Part shown: piece after piece, positions 29,601 through 38,726 of the stretch
Numbering within the stretch: the stretch's first letter is position 1
Layout: every line of letters begins with the position of its first letter
Origin: JAJZGK01 sp035538795
GTDB lineage: Bacteria > Pseudomonadota > Alphaproteobacteria > Rhodospirillales > Magnetospirillaceae
NCBI GenBank assembly: GCA_035538795.1
Contig: DATLJS010000060.1
Coordinates: 62,001 to 126,000 of the forward strand
Direction: 5' to 3'
DNA: 64,000 nucleotides
Made by a program: the position numbers and the translations under genes
The notes under the pieces: model-generated
Databases searched by the model: none
Seen by the model: the letters and a program-made list of their open reading frames with translations, nothing else
Told to the model about the DNA's origin: nothing

Positions 29601-30782
29601 TCAGCCCCGCCGCTCGATCAAATCGACGAAACGCTGGAACAGGTAGTGGCTGTCTTGCGGACCGGGGCTGGCTTCCGGGTGATATTGCACCGAAAATACC
29701 GGCTTGCCTTCCAGGGCCAAGCCTTCCACCGAACCGTCGAACAGCGAACGGTGCGTCACCCTGACGCCGGCCGGCAGGCTGTCCTCAAGCACAACGAAGC
29801 CATGGTTTTGGCTGGTGATCTCCACCTTGCCCGTGGTCAGATCCTTGACCGGATGGTTGGCGCCGCGGTGGCCGGTTTCCATCTTGGTCGTCTTGCCGCC
29901 CAAGGCCAGGGCCAGCATCTGATGGCCCAGGCAGATGCCGAATAACGGCAGCCCGGCATCGACCACGCCCTTGATCATCGGCACGGCGTATTCCCCGGTA
30001 GCCGCCGGATCGCCGGGGCCGTTGGACAGAAACACGCCGTCAGGCTTATGAGCCAGAACCTCGGCCGCGGAAGTCTTGGCAGGAACCACCGTCACCTTGC
30101 AGCCAGCATCGGCCAGACAGCGCAGAATATTCTGCTTGGCGCCGAAATCGACGGCCACCACATGGAAGCGCGGATTTTCCTGGCGGGCATAGCCCTTGCC
30201 GCGGCTCCACAGGGCCTCGTCCCACGAATAGGTCTGAAGACAGCTGACATCCTTGGCCAGATCCATGCCTTCCAGACCGGGCCACTGGGTGGCCTTGGCC
30301 AGCAGGGCCGGCAGGTCGAATTCACCGTCGGGAGCATGCACGATGGTGCCGTTGGGAGCCCCCTGCTCGCGGATGCGCCGTGTCAGGGCCCGGGTATCGA
30401 CGCCGCAGATGCCGACGATGTTGTTGGCCTTCATCCAGGCGTCGAGATGGCGGGTCGAGCGCCAGTTGGATGGCTGGGTGATGTCGGCCCGCAAGACGGC
30501 GCCGCGCGCCGCCGGAGTGACGCTTTCCAAATCTTCCTGGTTGGTGCCGATATTGCCGATATGCGGGAAGGTGAAGGTGATGATCTGCCCGGCATAGCTG
30601 GGATCGGTCAGCACTTCCTGATAGCCGGTCATCGAGGTATTGAAAACGACCTCGCCCACCGACGAACCGGCGGCACCGATGCCTCGGCCCCACAGCACGG
30701 TTCCGTCCCCAAGGATGAGGGCGGCCGTCGCCCCTGGCGGGCGCGGGCTGAAGGTGCGGGCTTCCGGCTTATCGTGAGTCAT
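29601..30782 (-). CDS. carA: carbamoyl-phosphate synthase small subunit
   Basis: A 393-residue glutamine amidotransferase subunit that passes ammonia to CarB. The N-terminal domain contains FNTSMTGYQEVLTDPSYAGQ; the class I GATase domain has the nucleophile in FGICLGHQML and the His/Glu pair in YHPEASPGP. The ATG at 30782 fits the family and has AAGGAA upstream; an extension of the frame over the promoter is rejected. The consensus promoter lies about 125 bases upstream. Confidence 0.97.
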   Translation of the reverse strand: MTHDKPEARTFSPRPPGATAALILGDGTVLWGRGIGAAGSSVGEVVFNTSMTGYQEVLTDPSYAGQIITFTFPHIGNIGTNQEDLESVTPAARGAVLRADITQPSNWRSTRHLDAWMKANNIVGICGVDTRALTRRIREQGAPNGTIVHAPDGEFDLPALLAKATQWPGLEGMDLAKDVSCLQTYSWDEALWSRGKGYARQENPRFHVVAVDFGAKQNILRCLADAGCKVTVVPAKTSAAEVLAHKPDGVFLSNGPGDPAATGEYAVPMIKGVVDAGLPLFGICLGHQMLALALGGKTTKMETGHRGANHPVKDLTTGKVEITSQNHGFVVLEDSLPAGVRVTHRSLFDGSVEGLALEGKPVFSVQYHPEASPGPQDSHYLFQRFVDLIERRG

Positions 30783-30905
30783 AAAGGGTTCCTTGACTTC
30801 CAGGTGTGGCCGCGCGCGAACGGAGGTGAGCCGGCAAAGTTGCGGCTCACCCCTGTGGGAGCGGCCATGGAGCCGCCGCCCAATCGGTGCAGGCAAATTG
30901 CGGTG

Positions 30906-30934
30906 TAGATATGCAAAACCGCACGCGCCGTCAA
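30906..30934 (-). promoter_or_regulatory. promoter of carAB
   Basis: On the minus strand TTGACG (30929-30934) and TATCTA (30906-30911) are separated by 17 bases. The leader of about 120 bases to carA shows no obvious attenuator. Confidence 0.75.
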
Positions 30935-30982
30935 GTCCTGGATGATTTTTAAATTATCGTTGTGTTTCAATGGCTTATAAAC

Positions 30983-31011
30983 TTGATTTTGTCGAAGCTT
31001 TACTGTAGGCT
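30983..31011 (+). promoter_or_regulatory. promoter of the yqeY-dnaG-rpoD region
   Basis: TTGATT (30983-30988) and TAGGCT (31006-31011), 17-base spacer, 31 bases before the YqeY start. It is back to back with the carAB promoter about 50 bases away. Confidence 0.55.
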
Positions 31012-31042
31012 CCCAAGCTTCCACAACACCGGGGGAGGATAA

Positions 31043-31507
31043 GTGGCCGCCATGCTGCGCCAGCGCCTGAACGATGCCTTAAAAACGGCTATGCTTTCCA
31101 AGGATGCCCGTTCCGTGTCCACCGTGCGCCTGATCTTGGCCGCCCTGAAGGACCGCGATATCGCCGCCCGCCCCCGGGGCCTGGCCGACGGCATCCCGGA
31201 AGAGGAAATCCTGTCGATGCTGCAATCGATGATGAAGCAGCGCCGCGAGAGCATCTCCCTCTACGAACAGGGCGGCCGCCTTGAACTGGCCCAGCAGGAA
31301 GCCGAAGAGATCGCCATCATCGAGAAGTTCCTTCCCGCGCAGTTCTCCGAAGCCGAAGTGGCCGAGGCGGTCAAGACCGTCATCGCCGAAATCGGCGCGC
31401 AGGGATTGAAGGACATGGGGCGCACCATGGCCGCTTTGAAGGAGCGTTACGCCGGCCAGATGGACTTCACCAAGGCCAGCGCCACGGTCAAGGCCCAACT
31501 GGCGTAA
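31043..31507 (+). CDS. GatB/YqeY domain protein
   Basis: A 154-residue YqeY-family protein, related to the tail domain of the tRNA amidotransferase subunit GatB that contacts tRNA; its own role is not established. Family features are LILAALKDRDIAAR, the EEILSMLQSMMKQRRES segment and EKFLPAQFSEAEV. The GTG at 31043 has GGGGAGG upstream; an ATG three codons later is the alternative. It precedes dnaG and rpoD, a common arrangement in proteobacteria. Confidence 0.93.
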   Translation: MAAMLRQRLNDALKTAMLSKDARSVSTVRLILAALKDRDIAARPRGLADGIPEEEILSMLQSMMKQRRESISLYEQGGRLELAQQEAEEIAIIEKFLPAQFSEAEVAEAVKTVIAEIGAQGLKDMGRTMAALKERYAGQMDFTKASATVKAQLA

Positions 31508-31584
31508 GCCTTTTTCCGCGCCATATATAGGATCGCCTCCTATAGTGGAGTGGAGCGTCTCCGGCACAGGGGTGCGAACCCGCC

Positions 31585-33468
31585 ATGGCTTTCCCGCCTT
31601 CCTTTTTGGACGAGCTGCGCACAAGGCTGTCACTGGCAACGGTGATCGGCCGCAAGGTGCGCCTTGTCCGCAAGGGGCGGGAACACATGGGTCTGTGCCC
31701 CTTCCACAATGAGAAATCGCCCAGCTTCACGGTAAACGAGGAGAAGGGCTTCTATCATTGCTTCGGCTGCGGCGCCCACGGCGACGTCATCACTTTCGAG
31801 ATGCAGACCCATCACCTCAGCTTTCCCGAGGCGGTGGAAAAACTGGCTGGGGAAGCCGGGCTGGATGTTCCCGTCCAGGCGCCGGAAGAGCGGGAGCGGG
31901 CCAAGCGCGCCGCCTCGCTGTACGACGCCATGGAAGCCGCCTGCGCCTTCTTCGAGAAGGAGCTGCGCGGCCCCGCCGGTCACGCCGGCCTGAGCTATCT
32001 GAAAAACCGGGGGCTGGACGACCGCACCATCGCCCGTTTCCGCCTGGGCTTTTCTCCCGACAGCCGCACCGCCCTGAAGCAATTCCTGAAAGCCGCCGGC
32101 ATTTCCGAAGCCCAGGGCGTCGAGGGCGGCCTGCTCAAAAAACCCGACGGCGGCGGCGACAGCTTCGACCTGTTCCGCGGCCGGGTGATGTTCCCCATCA
32201 CCGACCGTCGAGGCCGGGTCATCGCCTTTGGCGCCCGCACCCTGGGCGACGGCCAGCCGAAATACATCAATTCCCCGGATACGCCGCTGTTTCACAAGGG
32301 CAACGTGCTCTACGGCCTGGCCCAGGCCCGCGAGCCCGCCATCAAGACGGGTTGCTTCATCGTCTCCGAGGGCTATATGGATGTCATCGCCCTGCACAGA
32401 GCGGGCTTCGACAACGCGGTGGCACCTTTGGGCACCGCCCTGACCGAGCAGCAGATCGAAATGATGTGGACCATGGTGGACGAACCTATCGTCTGCCTGG
32501 ACGGCGACAGCGCCGGCCAGCGAGCCGCCTCCCGCGCGGCCGAGCGGGCTCTGACCGTCCTGAAACCGGGAAAATCCCTGCGCTTCGCTGTGGTTCCCGC
32601 CCCCGAAGACCCCGACAGCCTGATCCGCCAGCACGGTCCCGCCGCCATGCAAGAGGTGCTGGACCGGGCAGAACCCCTGTCCGACATGCTGTGGCGCACC
32701 CATTTCGCCACCCATCCCCTGAGCACTCCGGAACAGCGCCAGGGATTGGAGCGCGACATCCGTCATTTCTTCGAGGTCGTCAAGGACGAAGGCCTGCGCA
32801 AGGATTACGGCTACGATTTCGTCCAGCGCGCCCGCGACGCCGCCCGCCGCCAACGGGACGCCAACCGCCCCGCCCCCTACCAGAGCGGCGGCGGACGCTT
32901 CCAGGCCGGCGGCAACCGCCCGGGCTTCGGCCCGGCCAAACCCAAGGCGCGCAGCTATACCCAACGGGATTACACGGGCCGCGTGCTCATCGCCGCCCGC
33001 CCCAATCCGGTTCCGCCCTCTCCCTGGCTGCATGCCGAACGGCTCCTGCTGATGACCGTGATCTGCCACCCACGGTTGCTGGAAGAGGTGTTCGAGAATC
33101 TCGGAAGGCTGCAGTTTACAGATTCCGCCCTTGACAAGCTTCGACAGGAAGTCTTAAAGGCTCTCGATACCTGGGGCGGCCTTGATTTCGAGGGGGTGCA
33201 GCGCCACCTACGTTCATGCGGTTTTTCGCAGACCTTGGACTGCCTGTTGGAAGCCAGTGCTCATGTCCCTGCGGCGTTTTCCAGACCTGACGCGCCTCTC
33301 GATGTTGCGCGCGCCGGATGGGAGGTGCTGTTCAGGCAGTACATGCAAAAGGAACTGACGATCGACCTTCAGCAGGCCGAGCAAGCCTTGGCCGAGAATC
33401 TGACGTCCGATCGGATGGAGCGTTTGAGTGCCCTCGTCTGGTCGAAGGATGAAGGCACGGATCAATAA
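31585..33468 (+). CDS. dnaG: DNA primase
   Basis: A 627-residue primase that makes RNA primers at the fork. The N-terminal zinc finger is CPFHNEKSPSF...YHCFGCGAHGD (Cys-His-Cys-Cys); the TOPRIM core shows VSEGYMDVIAL and CLDGDSAGQ with the acidic metal ligands. A C-terminal helicase-binding region follows a low-complexity linker rich in Gly, Arg and Pro (about 430-465). Followed by a hairpin and rpoD, as in the macromolecular synthesis operon. Confidence 0.97.
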   Translation: MAFPPSFLDELRTRLSLATVIGRKVRLVRKGREHMGLCPFHNEKSPSFTVNEEKGFYHCFGCGAHGDVITFEMQTHHLSFPEAVEKLAGEAGLDVPVQAPEERERAKRAASLYDAMEAACAFFEKELRGPAGHAGLSYLKNRGLDDRTIARFRLGFSPDSRTALKQFLKAAGISEAQGVEGGLLKKPDGGGDSFDLFRGRVMFPITDRRGRVIAFGARTLGDGQPKYINSPDTPLFHKGNVLYGLAQAREPAIKTGCFIVSEGYMDVIALHRAGFDNAVAPLGTALTEQQIEMMWTMVDEPIVCLDGDSAGQRAASRAAERALTVLKPGKSLRFAVVPAPEDPDSLIRQHGPAAMQEVLDRAEPLSDMLWRTHFATHPLSTPEQRQGLERDIRHFFEVVKDEGLRKDYGYDFVQRARDAARRQRDANRPAPYQSGGGRFQAGGNRPGFGPAKPKARSYTQRDYTGRVLIAARPNPVPPSPWLHAERLLLMTVICHPRLLEEVFENLGRLQFTDSALDKLRQEVLKALDTWGGLDFEGVQRHLRSCGFSQTLDCLLEASAHVPAAFSRPDAPLDVARAGWEVLFRQYMQKELTIDLQQAEQALAENLTSDRMERLSALVWSKDEGTDQ

Positions 33469-33480
33469 TCGGATCGCCGT

Positions 33481-33511
33481 TCCGCCCTGGCCGGGCGGAC
33501 GCGGTCTTTTT
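33481..33511 (+). terminator. probable intrinsic terminator/attenuator between dnaG and rpoD
   Basis: A 7-base stem (TCCGCCC / GGGCGGA, loop TGGCC) followed after 6 bases by TCTTTTTG. It lies 12 bases after the dnaG stop. A C6-A-G6 tract (33534-33546) follows before rpoD. Confidence 0.6.
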
Positions 33512-33577
33512 GTCATTATCGCCAGGCGGCGTACCCCCCAGGGGGGACGGGGCGCCGCAACGGGGAGCAGAGACTGA

Positions 33578-35590
33578 ATGGCTAGCAAAGCGACGAATAC
33601 GGCAGACGTTTCCGAAGGCCAGGAAGAGACTCTGGACGGTCCGCTGCTGGACACCATGGGTATCGCCGTCAAAAAGATGGTGGCCCGTGGCAAGGAGCGC
33701 GGCTACATCACCTATGACGAGCTGAACGCGGCCCTGCCGCCCGACGAGGTGTCTTCCGAACAGATCGAGGACACCATGTCCATGCTGTCCGAGATGGGCA
33801 TCAACTTGGTCGAGAGCGAAGAAGGCGAGGAAGCCCAGGCCACCGAGGAAAGCGAGTTCAGCGGCGAAGGCGAAATGCCCACCGCCGGCAACGTGGACGA
33901 GGAAGACCTTGGCCGCACCGACGATCCCGTCCGCATGTACCTGCGTGAAATGGGCTCGGTCGAGCTGCTGTCCCGCGAAGGCGAAATCGCCATCGCCAAG
34001 CGCATCGAAGCCGGCCGCGAGATGATGATCGGCGGCATCTGCGAAAGCCCCATGACCATCCGCGCGGTGCTGGAATGGCACGACGCCCTGGTCGAAGGCA
34101 AGATGCTGCTGCGCGACATCATCGATCTGGACGCCACCTACGGCAGCCCTGGCGCCGAACTGTCGGAAGAGGAACTGGAAGCCGGTCCGCCGGAAGAGCC
34201 CGCCCCCAGCGCTGCCGCCGATGATGAATCGGAAGCCAAGGAGCCCGCCGAGGGCGGCGAGGAAACCGAGGAAGGCGCCGCGCCCGAGGAAGGCGAGGGC
34301 GAAGGCGAGGCCGAGGACAACAGCATCTCCCTGGCCGCCATGGAACTGGAGCTTCTGCCCCAGGTCATCGAAACCTTCGAGGGCATCGCCGACACCTACG
34401 CCAAGATGCAGAAGGTGCAGGAACAGCGTCTGGCCGCCCTGCAAAAGGGCGAGAAGGTGCCGCCCGCCACCGAAAAGAAATACGACAAGCTGAAGACAGA
34501 GCTGATCGAACTGATGGACGGCGTGCACCTGAACAACGCCCGCATCGAGCAATTGGTCGATCACATGAACGAGTTGAACCGCCGCCTGATGGGCCAGGAA
34601 GGCCGTCTGCTGCGTCTGGCCGAATCGTGCAAGATCAAGCGTCAGGACTTCCTCGACAGCTATTTCGGCAGCGAATTGGACCCCACTTGGCTGGAACGCG
34701 TCTCCGAGCGCCCGGGCAAGGGCTGGAAGGATTTCGCCGGCAAGCATCTGAGCGACGTCAACAGCATCCGCTCGACCATCGGCGACATCTCTCAGGAAGC
34801 CGGGCTGCCGATCTCGGAATACCGCCGCATCGTCGCCACTGTTCAGCGCGGCGAGCGCGAGGCCAGCAAGGCCAAGAAGGAAATGATCGAGGCCAACCTG
34901 CGTCTCGTCATCTCCATCGCCAAGAAATACACCAACCGCGGACTGCAATTCCTTGACCTGATCCAGGAAGGCAATATCGGCCTGATGAAGGCCGTCGATA
35001 AGTTCGAATACCGCCGCGGCTACAAGTTCTCGACCTACGCCACCTGGTGGATTCGTCAGGCCATCACCCGCTCCATCGCCGATCAGGCCCGCACCATCCG
35101 CATTCCGGTGCACATGATCGAGACCATCAACAAGCTGGTGCGCACCAGCCGCCAGATGCTGCACGAGATCGGCCGCGAGCCGACCCCCGAAGAACTGGCC
35201 GAAAAGCTGTCCATGCCCTTGGAGAAGGTGCGCAAGGTCTTGAAGATCGCCAAGGAGCCGATCTCTCTCGAAACTCCCATCGGCGACGAGGAAGACAGCC
35301 ATCTCGGCGATTTCATCGAGGACAAAAACGCCGTCCTGCCGCTGGATGCCGCCATCCAGGCCAATCTGCGCGAAACCACCACCCGCGTTCTGGCCAGCCT
35401 GACCCCGCGTGAGGAACGCGTCCTGCGCATGCGCTTTGGCATCGGCATGAACACCGACCATACCCTCGAAGAAGTCGGTCAGCAGTTCTCGGTCACCCGC
35501 GAACGCATCCGTCAGATCGAGGCCAAGGCTCTACGCAAGCTGAAGCATCCCTCGCGTTCGCGCAAGCTGCGCAGCTTCCTGGACACCTAG
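33578..35590 (+). CDS. rpoD: RNA polymerase primary sigma factor RpoD
   Basis: A 670-residue sigma-70. Region 1.1 lies at the N-terminus (about 25-85), then region 1.2 (DDPVRMYLREMGSVELL), a non-conserved acidic insert very rich in Glu and Ala (about 190-255), region 2 with DLIQEGNIGLMKAVDKFEYR and YATWWIRQAI, region 3, and region 4 with VTRERIRQIEAKALRKLKHP. Full length. A terminator follows 25 bases after the stop. Confidence 0.98.
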   Translation: MASKATNTADVSEGQEETLDGPLLDTMGIAVKKMVARGKERGYITYDELNAALPPDEVSSEQIEDTMSMLSEMGINLVESEEGEEAQATEESEFSGEGEMPTAGNVDEEDLGRTDDPVRMYLREMGSVELLSREGEIAIAKRIEAGREMMIGGICESPMTIRAVLEWHDALVEGKMLLRDIIDLDATYGSPGAELSEEELEAGPPEEPAPSAAADDESEAKEPAEGGEETEEGAAPEEGEGEGEAEDNSISLAAMELELLPQVIETFEGIADTYAKMQKVQEQRLAALQKGEKVPPATEKKYDKLKTELIELMDGVHLNNARIEQLVDHMNELNRRLMGQEGRLLRLAESCKIKRQDFLDSYFGSELDPTWLERVSERPGKGWKDFAGKHLSDVNSIRSTIGDISQEAGLPISEYRRIVATVQRGEREASKAKKEMIEANLRLVISIAKKYTNRGLQFLDLIQEGNIGLMKAVDKFEYRRGYKFSTYATWWIRQAITRSIADQARTIRIPVHMIETINKLVRTSRQMLHEIGREPTPEELAEKLSMPLEKVRKVLKIAKEPISLETPIGDEEDSHLGDFIEDKNAVLPLDAAIQANLRETTTRVLASLTPREERVLRMRFGIGMNTDHTLEEVGQQFSVTRERIRQIEAKALRKLKHPSRSRKLRSFLDT

Positions 35591-35615
35591 ACGCAGATGC
35601 CGTTCCAGAAATGCG

Positions 35616-35647
35616 AAACGCCGCCCAATCGGGCGGCGTTTTCGTTT
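35616..35647 (+). terminator. intrinsic terminator after rpoD
   Basis: An 11-base stem (AAACGCCGCCC / GGGCGGCGTTT, loop AATC) ending in TTTTCGTTT. It also stands at the end of the convergent gene at 35665. Confidence 0.88.
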
Positions 35648-35664
35648 ACACGGTCCGAAGTGTT

Positions 35665-36693
35665 TCAGTCGGTGCCGCCGTACCGCTTTTCGGCGTCGCG
35701 GATGACCTCCAGCCCCTGCATCATCTCGGCGGCCATGAAATCGGCCCGTTTGATGGGGCCGCCGGCCCGGGCATGAGGAAAGGCCAGAGCAAAGGCGTTC
35801 ATCTTCACCGTCAGGCCGCACAAGGCGGCGCCGATGGTCAAATGATGCCGTTCGATCATGGCCTTGACCGAACGGAACTCCTCCTGGCTGATATTGTCCC
35901 ACATCTGCTTGGTGCGCCTTTCGAACAATTCCAGACGGCCGGTGATGCTGGCGGTCACGGAATTGATGACTTCCTCGATATGATCGCAGGTGCGCATCAG
36001 GTTGGTATTCTGCTTCAACTGGAAATGCTTGCGGATCGGCGTCAAGGCGTCCAGTGCCGCCGTGAAATAGGGAGCCAGACGCTCCAGGCAATGGCGGAAA
36101 TAGGACAGCGACATGAAGGTGTCGCCATAGTTTTCCAGGAACCGCGGCACGCCCATGACGTCGATGCCCAGCGTGTTGGCCATGTTGAACAGGCGTTCCC
36201 GCGCCTTCTCCACATCCGGGTCGCGGAACATGCGCAACAGATCGTCATAGGTTTCCACCTGCGCCGAGTCGTCGCCATAAATCATCTTGGTCAGCGGACG
36301 GGTGAACAGGATCATGTATTGCGCCAACTCAGCCTCTTTCTCGGGGCTGAGCCGCAGACTTTCCACGTCGTTGACCTTGATGTTCTGCTCACGCAGGCAG
36401 ATGCGCAACGAATAGACGTCGTAGCTGGGAATGAAGGCCAGCTTGCGCAGCATGATCAGATCGGGATGCAGCTCCCCCGCCGGCCAGTTGCACACGGACG
36501 GCAAGGCATCGATGGTCACCTGCCCCGATCCGGCCTGGCGGTCATAGAAAAGCTCGACCATGCTTTGCAGCCGGGCATTTTTGATCAGGCGGGCGGTCTG
36601 AAGCTGCGGCGTCGTGATCGGCAGAACGGACAACGGCAATATGAACATCGAGTCCATATCCGTATCTTCGATCGGCTTAAGGATATCTTCCAT
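35665..36693 (-). CDS. protein of unknown function
   Basis: A 342-residue soluble, helix-rich protein with no signal peptide or membrane segment; I do not recognise a domain. The ATG at 36693 has GGAG at 4 bases and is preferred to one seven codons upstream. Notable segments are an acidic N-terminus (MEDILKPIEDTDMD) and a Met-rich end (ADFMAAEMMQGLEV). Convergent with rpoD and divergent from the acyl-CoA ligase gene. The 245-base gap on its right has a short near-palindrome (TATCGTTTCAAACGGATA, around 36887-36904) and nothing else that I can support. Confidence 0.7.
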   Translation of the reverse strand: MEDILKPIEDTDMDSMFILPLSVLPITTPQLQTARLIKNARLQSMVELFYDRQAGSGQVTIDALPSVCNWPAGELHPDLIMLRKLAFIPSYDVYSLRICLREQNIKVNDVESLRLSPEKEAELAQYMILFTRPLTKMIYGDDSAQVETYDDLLRMFRDPDVEKARERLFNMANTLGIDVMGVPRFLENYGDTFMSLSYFRHCLERLAPYFTAALDALTPIRKHFQLKQNTNLMRTCDHIEEVINSVTASITGRLELFERRTKQMWDNISQEEFRSVKAMIERHHLTIGAALCGLTVKMNAFALAFPHARAGGPIKRADFMAAEMMQGLEVIRDAEKRYGGTD

Positions 36694-36938
36694 TCGGCTC
36701 CAGCCCGTTCCCACCCCGCGGCACGCACAGGCTACTTGCCCTTGCCCTTATGTTCAATGCGAGAAGGACGGACGATCCGCCAAAAGCGTCTCGGCCTCAA
36801 TAAAACCACCCGATAAGAGCGCCTATCCTCTTGCGCCAAGCCATACCGTCTCAAGGATGAAACAGGACAGGGCATTCGGCTTCTGGTATCGTTTCAAACG
36901 GATAAGGTGAAAAACCACGCCCGGGAGGAACCCGCAGA

Positions 36939-38576
36939 ATGAACCGTCCAGACCAAGTCAATCCTTACGAGACCGACCTTGACCGGAACGACGCCAACTA
37001 TGTTCCGCTGACCCCGCTGGCCTTCATGGAACGGGCCGCGGCGGTATACCCCGATCAGCCCGCTGTGATCTACGGCTCCGTCCGCCGCAATTGGGCGGAA
37101 ACCTATGCCCGCTGCCGCCGACTTGCCTCGGCCTTGGCCAAGCGCGGCATCGGCATCGGCGACACCGTGGCGGTCATGGCCACCAATACCCCGGAATTGT
37201 TCGAGGCGCATTTCGGCGTCCCCATGACCGGCGGCATCCTGAACGCCATCAACACTCGCCTAGACACCGCCAGCGTCAAATTCATCCTGGAACATGCCGA
37301 AGCCAAAATTCTCATCACCGACCGGGAATTTTCCAAGGTCGTCGGACCGGCCGTCGAAGCCATGGCGGCCAAGCCGCTGGTGATCGACATCGACGATCCC
37401 CAGTACGAGGGTGGCGAATTGCTCGGCCCCCTGGATTACGAGGCACTGCTGGCCGACGGCGATCCCGAATTCGACTGGCTGCGCCCTTCGGACGAATGGA
37501 ACGGCATCGCCCTGAACTACACGTCAGGCACCACGGGCAACCCCAAGGGCGTGGTTTACAGCCATCGCGGCGCCTATCTGAACGCCATCGACAACATCCT
37601 GCGCTGGGGCATGCCGCTGAAGCCGGTCTATCTGTGGACTCTGCCGATGTTCCATTGCAATGGCTGGTGCTTCCCCTGGACCCTGGCCGTCAACGCTGGC
37701 ACCAGCGTCTGCCTGCGTTCCGTGCGTCTGGAAAGCATCATGGACTTGATCAAGACCGAGAAAGTCAGCCATTTCTGCGGCGCGCCCATTGTTCTAAACA
37801 TGATCGTCAACGCTCCCGACGAGATGAAGACCGGCATCGATCATAAGGTCGAGGTCATGACCGCCGGCGCCGCTCCGCCCGCCGCCATCATCGAGGGCAT
37901 GGAGCGCATGGGCATCAATGTCACCCATGTCTATGGACTGACCGAAGTCTACGGCCCCACCGTCTTCTGCGCCTGGCAGGAAAAATGGGACGATCTGTCC
38001 ATCGAAGACAAGGCCCGCGTCAAAGCCCGCCAAGGCGTGCGCGGCCCGATCATGGAAGGAGCCATGGTCGCCGACCCCATCGACATGACGCCGATGCCCA
38101 AGGACGGCGAATCCATGGGCGAAATCTTCATGCGCGGCAACAACGTCATGAAGGGGTATCTGAAGAATCCCAAAGCCACCGAGGAAAGCTTCAAGGGCGG
38201 CTGGTTTCATACCGGCGATCTGGCTGTCTGGCATCCCGACGGCTATATCGAGATCAAGGACCGCTCCAAGGACATCATCATTTCGGGCGGCGAGAACATC
38301 TCCAGCCTTGAGGTAGAAGATGTCCTTTACCGCCATCCGGCGGTGCTAGAAGCGGCCGTAGTCGCCCGGCCCGACCCGAAATGGGGCGAAACGCCTTGCG
38401 CCTTCCTGACCCTCAAACCCGGCGCGAAGGTGACCAAGGACGACATCACCGCCTGGTGCCGCGAACATCTGGCACATTACAAGGTGCCGCGCAGCATCGT
38501 CTTCGGCGCGCTGCCCAAGACTTCGACCGGCAAAATTCAGAAGTTCGAGCTGCGCAAGCAGGCCAAGGAACTCTGA
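36939..38576 (+). CDS. acyl-CoA synthetase (AMP-forming), DmdB-like
   Basis: A 545-residue adenylate-forming ligase that activates a carboxylic acid to its CoA thioester. The P-loop is NYTSGTTGNPKGV; further motifs are YGLTEVYGP, the GWFHTGDLAVWHPDGY segment and the C-terminal lysine in PKTSTGKIQKFELR. Length and context fit the medium-chain / methylmercaptopropionyl-CoA ligase (DmdB) group, because the next gene is a large acyl-CoA dehydrogenase of the DmdC type. A general fatty-acid role is equally possible. GGGAGGA precedes the ATG. Confidence 0.87.
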   Translation: MNRPDQVNPYETDLDRNDANYVPLTPLAFMERAAAVYPDQPAVIYGSVRRNWAETYARCRRLASALAKRGIGIGDTVAVMATNTPELFEAHFGVPMTGGILNAINTRLDTASVKFILEHAEAKILITDREFSKVVGPAVEAMAAKPLVIDIDDPQYEGGELLGPLDYEALLADGDPEFDWLRPSDEWNGIALNYTSGTTGNPKGVVYSHRGAYLNAIDNILRWGMPLKPVYLWTLPMFHCNGWCFPWTLAVNAGTSVCLRSVRLESIMDLIKTEKVSHFCGAPIVLNMIVNAPDEMKTGIDHKVEVMTAGAAPPAAIIEGMERMGINVTHVYGLTEVYGPTVFCAWQEKWDDLSIEDKARVKARQGVRGPIMEGAMVADPIDMTPMPKDGESMGEIFMRGNNVMKGYLKNPKATEESFKGGWFHTGDLAVWHPDGYIEIKDRSKDIIISGGENISSLEVEDVLYRHPAVLEAAVVARPDPKWGETPCAFLTLKPGAKVTKDDITAWCREHLAHYKVPRSIVFGALPKTSTGKIQKFELRKQAKEL

Positions 38577-38594
38577 CGACCGTCGACCTCAGCC

Positions 38595-38645
38595 CTCGCC
38601 CGTGGCCTCCGTTGAAGGATGGCATTTTCCGCCACCACGGGCGAG
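38595..38645. repeat. inverted repeat between ligase and dehydrogenase genes
   Basis: CTCGCCCGTGG and its complement, 11-base arms 29 bases apart, in the 150-base gap before the acyl-CoA dehydrogenase gene. It may form a hairpin in the transcript that tunes expression of the second gene; no U tract follows. Confidence 0.45.
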
Positions 38646-38726
38646 CGGTCCGGTCATTGCCGCGATGTGCGGCGAAGGATAGCCTCCGCGCCGCCGACTC
38701 TCCGCTGATGAAGGAGCATTCCCAAC

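Noticed and set aside
31525..31541. Short inverted repeat TATAGGA/TCCTATA before dnaG
   Set aside because: Short arms and no link to a promoter or regulator; could be chance.
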